From: Anaerofilum sp.
GTDB lineage: Bacteria > Bacillota > Clostridia > Oscillospirales > Ruminococcaceae
Length of the DNA stretch: 6,970 bases
Direction of reading: 5' to 3'
Assembly (NCBI GenBank): GCA_020024115.1
Contig: JAHHUF010000092.1
Span: 1 to 6,970 of the forward strand
The notes under the pieces were generated by a model. The model saw only the letters and a program-made list of their open reading frames with translations. It did not search any database and had not been told where the DNA came from. A program made the translations under genes and the position numbers. Numbering within the stretch: the first letter of the stretch is position 1; each line of letters begins with the position of its first letter. This document shows, piece by piece, positions 1 to 5,467 of the stretch.

Positions 1-1
1 G

Positions 2-67
2 TTTATGATTTCGCTGGCAGTAGCGACAACCGTTTGGAACAAGAAAAAACAAAGCAATAATAACTAA
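2..67 (+). CDS. 3' end of an upstream gene, probably a membrane protein (partial)
   Basis: Only about 21 codons are inside the window. In the frame ending with TAA at 65-67, the visible tail is a hydrophobic run (FMISLAVATTVW) followed by NKKKQ and a short Asn run. That resembles the end of a transmembrane helix with a positively charged cytoplasmic tail. The frame ending with TAA at 58-60 is also open and would give a polar tail (DNRLEQEKTKQ), so the choice of frame is not certain. A terminator begins 13 nt after the preferred stop, which fits the end of a transcription unit. Function cannot be judged from this fragment. Confidence 0.45.
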   Translation, partial: FMISLAVATTVWNKKKQSNNN

Positions 68-351
68 TTGATATTACAAAAAAGCAGCCCCCTTGTTTTC
101 AAAAGCAGGGGTGCTGTTTTGTGTTTGTTGGTTGAAAAATCAGCGTTTGACAGCTTGTGATAGTACCACATAAAATGGCAAACATCTTGATATACCTGCT
201 CAATGGCTTGTTTTCGCTCTGCTGAATTGGATTTTTCTTTTGTGTCATAAAAAAGCTATGCATTGTAGTATAACACTGCCATGATGTCTCTGCGGTTGTT
301 ATGGTTTGGAATAAGTTTCTCTTGTTTGCAATTGGTGTAGTATACATTACC
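64..351 (-). pseudogene. Possible decayed reading frame on the minus strand
   Basis: On the minus strand one frame runs from 351 down to the stop at 66-64, broken only by a TAG at 258-256. The part after the TAG (63 codons) contains a strongly helical-looking stretch, SAERKQAIEQVYQDVCHFM followed by WYYHKLSNADF. The part before it includes RRDIMAVLYYNA directly ahead of the TAG. There is no good start codon or ribosome binding site, the upstream end meets further stops, and the 3' end runs through the terminator at 81-120. Either it is a remnant of a lost gene or chance in T-rich DNA. I do not recognise a family, and confidence is low. Confidence 0.2.
81..120 (+). terminator. Intrinsic terminator of the upstream gene
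   Basis: CAGCCCCCT at 85-93 pairs with AGGGG-T-GCTG at 107-116 with one bulged T at 112. A run of A at 81-83 pairs with the T run at 118-120, and the loop is about 13 nt. A T-rich tail follows. The A-tract on the left could let it also stop transcription from the other strand. Confidence 0.8.
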
Positions 352-538
352 TTACACCTAAAAAAATCGAACGAAAAAACCACAAACAGATGATTTGGAA
401 GCCCCATTTTGTTGGGATGAACTATAAAAAACAAGTTACATTTAACAAAAATGAAAGAATTTTATTTAAGATAGAAAGAAGTTTTTATATTTGTGCGTTG
501 TTTTTGGATAAATGTACAATGAATTTTGCTCTCAAATA
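121..538. other. Gene-poor T-rich gap upstream of the hydratase gene
   Basis: This stretch of about 420 bases separates the terminator of the upstream gene from the promoter of the hydratase gene. Apart from the doubtful minus-strand remnant (up to position 351), I see no supported gene, RNA structure or repeat. The part from about 420 to 538 is especially rich in A and T runs and looks like ordinary promoter-upstream DNA. Confidence 0.6.
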
Positions 539-547
539 TGATATAAT
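539..547 (+). promoter_or_regulatory. Extended -10 promoter of the hydratase gene
   Basis: The sequence TGATATAAT contains a perfect TATAAT at 542-547 preceded by the TG extension at 539-540. No good -35 hexamer lies 17 nt upstream (519-524 reads ATGAAT), which is typical of extended -10 promoters. Transcription would start near 554, giving a leader of about 40 nt before the ATG at 594. Confidence 0.65.
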
Positions 548-578
548 AAGCCCAAAATAATAGTTGCAGCGATACTTT

Positions 579-588
579 GAGAGGGGTG
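579..588 (+). promoter_or_regulatory. Ribosome binding site fixing the hydratase start at 594
   Basis: GAGAGGGGTG lies 5 to 7 nt upstream of the ATG at 594. An in-frame TTG at 564 would add ten residues, but this purine block would then lie inside the coding region and no comparable site precedes 564. The ATG at 594 is therefore preferred. Confidence 0.75.
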
Positions 589-593
589 TAACA

Positions 594-2876
594 ATGGTAA
601 AATGCAGCAAAATAGGGGTCTATTATGCAAACGGACAATGGGTTTTTGCAGATGGAACCGAAGATAAGCAATTGCTTTCGATGGGGATTTCCTCCACTGA
701 AAAAGCAAAGGGAAAAGAAAAAACCATTGCATATTCCATTTTGAAACAACATAATGTCAGCCAAACAATGGAGAACTTGCAACTGAAATTTGATGCAATG
801 GCAAGCCACGACATCACTTTTGTGGGCATTGTCCAGACAGCACGAGCATCAGGGGTTGAAAAATTCCCTATTCCTTATGTGCTTACCAACTGCCACAATA
901 GTTTGTGTGCTGTTGGCGGAACCATCAACGAGGATGACCATGTGTTTGGTCTGTCTGCTGCGCAAAAATATGGTGGAATTTATGTTCCCCCCCATATTGC
1001 AGTCATTCACCAATATATGCGTGAAATGCAAGCAGGTTGCGGGAAAATGATTCTTGGTTCCGACAGCCATACTCGCTATGGTGCTTTGGGTACAATGGCG
1101 ATTGGTGAGGGTGGTGGTGAGCTGGTGAAACAGCTGCTTTGCCGAACCTATGATATTGCCTACCCAGAAGTGATAGCAGTATCTCTCACAGGCAAGCCAG
1201 CCTTTGGTGTTGGCCCGCAAGATGTTGCGTTGGCAATTATTGGGGCTGTGTTTGCCAATGGGTATGTTAAAAATAAAGTGATGGAGTTTGTGGGAGAGGG
1301 TATTTCCAATTTAGATATGGAATATCGCAATGGAATTGATGTAATGACAACCGAAACCACTTGTTTGTCCTCTGTGTGGTGTACTGACGAAAAAACCAAA
1401 GACTACCTGAAACTGCATCACAGAGAACAAGAATATAAACAGTTTTCTCCCCAAAACGGTGCATATTATGATGGCTTGATTGAGGTGGATTTGTCCAAAG
1501 TAAAGCCAATGATTGCGCTGCCAATGCACCCATCCAATGTGTATTCCATTGAAGAACTCAAAGCAAACTTAGAAGATATTCTACATATCACCGAAATGCA
1601 GTGTATGGATTTGACAGGCAAAAAAGCACCTGCACTCAATCTGCAAAGCAAGGTTAAAAATAGAGAATTGTGGGTAGAGCAAGGTGTGATTGCAGGATGT
1701 GCAGGTGGACTGTATCCCAATATCAGTGAGGTAGCACAAATTTTGGCAGGTTCAAGCTGTGGTTGTGGAGAATTTGCGTTGAGTGTATATCCAGCCAGCC
1801 AGCCTGTTATGATGCAGCTAATGAAAACAGGTGCAATTGGCACACTGATGGCAGCAGGTGCAACGGTTCGCACTGCATTCTGTGGCCCATGCTTTGGGGC
1901 GGGGGATGTTCCTGCAAATGGCGCATTGAGTATTCGCCACACCACTCGAAACTTTCCCAGCCGAGAAGGCTCTAAGCCATCGGCAGGACAGTTGGCAGGT
2001 GTTGCATTGATGGATGCACGCAGTATTGCAGCAACCAGCAAAAATGGTGGTAGACTTACAGCTGCCACCGAATTGGAAGGCTATGAACCCAAAATACCAG
2101 CTTATGAATTTGATGATTCCAGCTACCAGAGCAGAGTATACAGTGGTTTTGGAAAACCAAATTCAGATATGCAACTCAAATTCGGCCCTAACATTAAAGA
2201 TTGGCCGGAACAAGTTCCAATGGCAGACCATTTGTTGATGAAAATTTCCAGCTTTATTACAGACCCTGTTACAACAACAGATGAGTTGATTCCCTCTGGT
2301 GAAACAAGTTCTTTCCGTTCCAATCCATTGGGATTGGCAGAGTTTACCCTCAGCCGAAAAGACCCTGACTATGTGGCACGGGCAAAAGCAGTGCAGCAGC
2401 TTGAAAATTGCCGCAGAAACAATGACACTGCTTGTTTGCAGCAGCAGATGGAGCAAATTCATACCATTCAAGGGTGTGAAGATGCGAAATGGTCAAATAT
2501 CAATCTTGTATCTTCCATTTATGCAGTCAAACCCGGGGACGGTTCTGCACGGGAACAAGCAGCAAGTTGTCAGCGTGTTTTGGGGGCAGGTGCAAATATT
2601 GTGCAGGAGTATGCAACCAAGCGGTATCGTTCCAATTTGATTAACTGGGGCATGGTTCCTTTCCAGATAAAAGGAGAGCCGAATTTTGCTTTGGATGATT
2701 TTATTTTTGTACCTAATATCAAACAAGCATTAGAGCAGAATGATTTGAAACAAATTCCAGCATATTTACTGGGCAAAGAAACCGTAACTCCCATTATACT
2801 GTATGTTTCTCCACTTACACAAGATGAACGCCTGATTTTGTTGGAAGGCTGTTTGATTAACTTCTATAAACATTAA
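594..2876 (+). CDS. Aconitase-superfamily hydratase (YbhJ-like, 4Fe-4S)
   Basis: A 760-residue cytoplasmic enzyme of the aconitase superfamily, about the size of single-chain aconitases and of the poorly characterised YbhJ-type hydratases. Visible landmarks are the DSHT substrate-loop motif at D157-T160, then the iron-sulfur cysteines C369 (in IAGCAGG) and C430/C433 (in CGPCFG). The C369-C430 spacing of 61 is close to that of mitochondrial aconitase. Next come R452-N453-F454 with R457, matching the conserved NRNFxxR substrate block. In the C-terminal swivel domain, GDGSARE at about 648-654 corresponds to the catalytic Ser/Arg segment, and INWGMVPF follows. It should therefore bind a 4Fe-4S cluster and dehydrate/rehydrate a hydroxy-acid. 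The usual SCTNS context of the first cysteine is GCAGG here, so the substrate may not be citrate. No citrate synthase or isocitrate dehydrogenase gene is adjacent. It has its own promoter and terminator. Confidence 0.88.
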   Translation: MVKCSKIGVYYANGQWVFADGTEDKQLLSMGISSTEKAKGKEKTIAYSILKQHNVSQTMENLQLKFDAMASHDITFVGIVQTARASGVEKFPIPYVLTNCHNSLCAVGGTINEDDHVFGLSAAQKYGGIYVPPHIAVIHQYMREMQAGCGKMILGSDSHTRYGALGTMAIGEGGGELVKQLLCRTYDIAYPEVIAVSLTGKPAFGVGPQDVALAIIGAVFANGYVKNKVMEFVGEGISNLDMEYRNGIDVMTTETTCLSSVWCTDEKTKDYLKLHHREQEYKQFSPQNGAYYDGLIEVDLSKVKPMIALPMHPSNVYSIEELKANLEDILHITEMQCMDLTGKKAPALNLQSKVKNRELWVEQGVIAGCAGGLYPNISEVAQILAGSSCGCGEFALSVYPASQPVMMQLMKTGAIGTLMAAGATVRTAFCGPCFGAGDVPANGALSIRHTTRNFPSREGSKPSAGQLAGVALMDARSIAATSKNGGRLTAATELEGYEPKIPAYEFDDSSYQSRVYSGFGKPNSDMQLKFGPNIKDWPEQVPMADHLLMKISSFITDPVTTTDELIPSGETSSFRSNPLGLAEFTLSRKDPDYVARAKAVQQLENCRRNNDTACLQQQMEQIHTIQGCEDAKWSNINLVSSIYAVKPGDGSAREQAASCQRVLGAGANIVQEYATKRYRSNLINWGMVPFQIKGEPNFALDDFIFVPNIKQALEQNDLKQIPAYLLGKETVTPIILYVSPLTQDERLILLEGCLINFYKH

Positions 2877-2898
2877 CAAAATGGATAAACAATAAAAA

Positions 2899-2953
2899 TT
2901 CCCTCTACTATAAGCGGATGACAAAGTCAAAGTTTATGGCAGAGGGAACTTTT
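2899..2953 (+). terminator. Structured terminator after the hydratase gene
   Basis: TTCCCTCT at 2899-2906 pairs perfectly with AGAGGGAA at 2941-2948, followed by C and five T. A-rich sequence precedes the left arm. The 34-nt loop is itself partly self-complementary: TGAC at 2919-2922 pairs with GTCA at 2926-2929 around AAA, and an ATAA/TTAT pairing is possible outside it. The long structured loop is unusual for a simple terminator. Confidence 0.65.
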
Positions 2954-3012
2954 TGCGCTTCAATCTGGAAACTATCTGAAATCAAATATATTTAATCAAG
3001 ACAGATAAGCTG

Positions 3013-3024
3013 CTTTTGCAAAAG
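3013..3024. repeat. 12-bp perfect palindrome upstream of the cyclase promoter
   Basis: CTTTTGCAAAAG is an exact palindrome about 44 nt upstream of the -35 element at 3068. The position would suit an activator or upstream operator site, but the sequence is low in complexity and no regulator is known from the window. Confidence 0.35.
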
Positions 3025-3067
3025 TTTTTGATAAAATCATATAAAACTATTATCGTAATGAAGTGAC

Positions 3068-3097
3068 TTGACAAAAAAACTTCCTGCAGGATAGAAT
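3068..3097 (+). promoter_or_regulatory. Sigma-A-type promoter of the diguanylate cyclase gene
   Basis: A perfect TTGACA at 3068-3073 is separated by 18 nt from TAGAAT at 3092-3097. The start site would be near 3104, leaving a leader of about 110 nt before the ATG at 3214. The spacer contains the exact 10-bp palindrome TCCTGCAGGA (3082-3091), placed where a repressor would block polymerase. I saw no c-di-GMP riboswitch pattern in the leader. Confidence 0.75.
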
Positions 3098-3213
3098 ATA
3101 AGGGATAATATATTATAAAACAAAATGTTTAAGTAGCACTATAAATAATTGAAAGCAATACAAAGATTTTAAGTTTGAAAATTGATTTTTAGAATAAAAG
3201 GTGAGTATCAACA

Positions 3214-4320
3214 ATGAAAATAGGGCAAATTATCAAAAAAATGAAAGAAGATTCTATCAATTATTATGATGAAACACAAGAATATGTGTGCACCGTACAG
3301 CGAGCATTTTCTGCTGGTCTTGTTGTGTTTTTTTCTTTGCATCTTATTGTAGTAAATGCTTTGGATTGGGCAAATAGGAAACAATTAAGTCCAGCACTTT
3401 GGATTTCTGCACTGCAAATTATTTTTGCTCTGTTGGGGTATCTTGCTTTTAAATATTATTTTCCCAAACATAAAAAGTATCTTTTAGTTGCCGCATATTT
3501 TAATATTTTTCAAATCATAGCTGCTTTTGAACTTCAATATAGTTTGTATGATGAATATATTTCCTATACGGTCATTGTGTGCATCCTCTTAACCACTTCG
3601 TTCACAGTCATTGGGCATATTTGTGGATATGCAAGCATTGTTTTTTTTAGTATTGTGTTGGATGTGATTACAACAATTGTAAAAAATTATGAGATATTTT
3701 ATACAAACACAATGTATTTGTATATTATTGATGTTTTTTTTGTTGTAATAATTGCAGTTGGCATCAATATTTTTTTTACATGGTTAAAGTATCAGGATTT
3801 TACAAAAGAACAGCAGATTCTTTATTTGAGTGAGAGAGATAGCCTGACCGATTTACTCAATCGAAAAGCGTTGGAATATGCAGTACATAAGCAATCGAAC
3901 AACAAAACACTGTGCGCAATGATTTTGCTGGATTTAGACAATTTTAAAACATTAAATGATACATTGGGTCATTATGCAGGGGATGATTGTCTGCGTGCTG
4001 TTGCAAATTCTCTAAAAGCAATTTTTCAAAGCGAGGATTGTGTTTGTCGACTTGGTGGAGATGAATTTGTGATATTCATGTCAAACCTTTCAAGCAGAAA
4101 CCATGCAATTGACAAAACAAAAGCAATTTTGCAAAAAGTTCCCTGTAAATATCCGTGGAATCATGGCGAAATTGCAATCACTTGCAGTGTGGGTGTTGCA
4201 TTTGCCAAAGCAACAGGGGAAAATCTGTATGAAAAATTGTACAAAGCGGCAGATAGTGTTATGTATCAATCCAAAACAAACGGAAAAAATTCTGTAACTG
4301 TCTATGAAAAAGAACTTTGA
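3214..4320 (+). CDS. Membrane diguanylate cyclase (six helices + GGDEF domain)
   Basis: A 368-residue protein predicted to make cyclic di-GMP from two GTP at the inner face of the membrane. About six hydrophobic helices are visible (roughly 31-50, 61-82, 89-107, 116-134, 138-157, 168-190). A short linker then leads into a complete GGDEF domain (about 204-366). Active-site features are intact: DSLTDLLNR at 209-217, the metal-binding D240 in DLDNFK, N248/D249, D257 in GHYAGDD, and the exact GGDEF signature at 281-285. The allosteric inhibition site, normally RxxD five residues before the signature, reads QSED (272-275), so feedback control by product is probably lost. The membrane part matches no sensor domain I can name and presumably senses a ligand or membrane state. 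The ATG at 3214 follows AAAGGTGA at 3197-3204. No clear terminator follows the stop. Confidence 0.9.
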   Translation: MKIGQIIKKMKEDSINYYDETQEYVCTVQRAFSAGLVVFFSLHLIVVNALDWANRKQLSPALWISALQIIFALLGYLAFKYYFPKHKKYLLVAAYFNIFQIIAAFELQYSLYDEYISYTVIVCILLTTSFTVIGHICGYASIVFFSIVLDVITTIVKNYEIFYTNTMYLYIIDVFFVVIIAVGINIFFTWLKYQDFTKEQQILYLSERDSLTDLLNRKALEYAVHKQSNNKTLCAMILLDLDNFKTLNDTLGHYAGDDCLRAVANSLKAIFQSEDCVCRLGGDEFVIFMSNLSSRNHAIDKTKAILQKVPCKYPWNHGEIAITCSVGVAFAKATGENLYEKLYKAADSVMYQSKTNGKNSVTVYEKEL

Positions 4321-4379
4321 TAACAAGACTGTGCAAAATAAAAAATGTTTAATCATTCTATTGTAATTCTTATAAATCA

Positions 4380-4408
4380 TTTACAAATTTAAAGATTCGT
4401 TGTATAGT
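4380..4408 (+). promoter_or_regulatory. Sigma-A-type promoter of the lipoprotein/J-domain operon
   Basis: TTTACA at 4380-4385 is followed after exactly 17 nt by TATAGT at 4403-4408, a near-consensus pair with optimal spacing. Transcription would begin near 4415, giving a leader of about 120 nt before the ATG at 4538. It lies about 60 nt after the stop of the cyclase gene. Confidence 0.7.
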
Positions 4409-4491
4409 ATAAATGTAAATAAATTTATCGAATTTTGATATATTTTTATTAAAATTGTTTGTTTTTGCAAGTGAGTCAGCAGAACAGAAAG

Positions 4492-4508
4492 ATTCAAAGA
4501 ATTTGAAT
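4492..4508. repeat. Perfect 7-bp inverted repeat in the operon leader
   Basis: ATTCAAA at 4492-4498 and TTTGAAT at 4502-4508 are exact inverted copies around GAA. The element lies in the transcribed leader, 15 nt upstream of the AAGGAGA ribosome binding site at 4524. It could be a protein operator below the promoter or a small RNA hairpin. With only one G-C pair per arm, the DNA-operator reading is more likely. Confidence 0.45.
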
Positions 4509-4537
4509 GGTACAAAAACTTTTAAGGAGAAAAGCCT

Positions 4538-5455
4538 ATGATTAAAAAAACATTTTTTTCAATTTTTGCACTGTGTGGTGTGGCTTTGCTGCTTTCCGGT
4601 TGTTCAAAAGATGATAAGTGGGGGGCAGTCTGTCATATCTATCTGGATAATTTGCCTCCAGAGTACCATTCACTTGCTGAAAATTTACGCAATGATACAG
4701 AAATCTATCTATCATTGGACAATTCTTCCACAGATAGGCATTATTCAATTCGTTTAACAGAAAAAAATAAATATACACAAGATGTGTCAATGCTGCCAGG
4801 CAGCTATTCTGTCAGTTCTGTTTATGTAATCAACAAAGGATTGTCACCTATTGAAGCGGTAACGCAGGTGCAATCTGTAGAACTGATTAAAAATACACAG
4901 ACAGAATTGGCAGTTTCACTTGCAGACCCTACGGCACTGGCACAGATGGTTGAGCAAAATAAACCGACACCAGAAATCCTTTCAGAGAGTCTATATTCTC
5001 GAAAGGTGCAGTATGCTGGAGCTGTGATTGATTTGGCAAATATTCATCAGGTGATGCAGTTTTCAGCCGTTGAAAACAAGCGGCTTTCTGCGGGAGAGGT
5101 ATATTATATCCCATCTGAAAGTCATAAGGGTGTCTTTATGATTGTAAAAAACACAACCAATGCAACAATTCCTGTCATGGAAGGTTCATTTATTGGGGTG
5201 CGGTTTTCCAACAACAATGCTGTGTTTCCAACAGGAGCAGCTGTTGGAAGTTCGCTTGAAGAAATTGCAAATGAAAAAACAGGACTCTTGGGTACACCGA
5301 GTTATTGTTTAGGCACACCATTGATTGGAATGGGGCTGGAAAAGTCTACTTTGGTGTATTTAGATGAGGAATCTGGTGACCGTATCAGTTTTGAGTTTGA
5401 CCCAGACAGCAAATTTGTCAATGCTGTTTCTTATGAGTTTGAACGATATGAATAA
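4538..5455 (+). CDS. Lipoprotein of unknown function
   Basis: A 305-residue secreted lipoprotein. The N-terminus is a clear type II signal: KK at 3-4, a hydrophobic core, then the lipobox LSGC with the lipidated cysteine at C22. The mature protein should be anchored to the outer face of the cytoplasmic membrane. The mature part is polar and beta-rich in appearance. Residues about 30-130 look like an Ig-like or carbohydrate-binding-type beta domain (weak impression). The last 70 residues have GSSLEEI at 237-243, LLGTPSY, and a YLDEESGDRISFEFD strand region starting at 274. That pattern recalls BLIP/SmpA-like small alpha-beta domains, but this is not a firm assignment. AAGGAGA at 4524-4530 fixes the start. 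The next gene begins 12 nt after the stop, so the two are co-transcribed. No enzymatic motif is seen and no function is assigned. Confidence 0.85.
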   Translation: MIKKTFFSIFALCGVALLLSGCSKDDKWGAVCHIYLDNLPPEYHSLAENLRNDTEIYLSLDNSSTDRHYSIRLTEKNKYTQDVSMLPGSYSVSSVYVINKGLSPIEAVTQVQSVELIKNTQTELAVSLADPTALAQMVEQNKPTPEILSESLYSRKVQYAGAVIDLANIHQVMQFSAVENKRLSAGEVYYIPSESHKGVFMIVKNTTNATIPVMEGSFIGVRFSNNNAVFPTGAAVGSSLEEIANEKTGLLGTPSYCLGTPLIGMGLEKSTLVYLDEESGDRISFEFDPDSKFVNAVSYEFERYE

Positions 5456-5467
5456 GGAGGGAGAAAG

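Noticed and set aside
99..434. 111-codon open frame on the minus strand in the first gap
   Set aside because: Low-complexity composition rich in F, T and Q, no ribosome binding site, and its end lies inside the terminator hairpin. A different frame of the same strand looks more protein-like.
564..593. Upstream TTG start for the hydratase, adding ten residues
   Set aside because: The purine-rich ribosome binding site at 579-588 serves the ATG at 594, and the added residues have no counterpart in the family.
1466..2068. 200-codon minus-strand frame inside the hydratase gene
   Set aside because: It is fully antisense to the conserved cysteine-bearing core of the aconitase domain and shows only codon-shadow composition.
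2936..2995. 19-codon ATG frame after the hydratase terminator
   Set aside because: Its start is inside the terminator hairpin, it has no ribosome binding site, and it is too short to support without homologues.
3104..3213. c-di-GMP riboswitch in the leader of the cyclase gene
   Set aside because: The leader is AT-rich and shows none of the conserved GEMM-type core sequence or paired stems.
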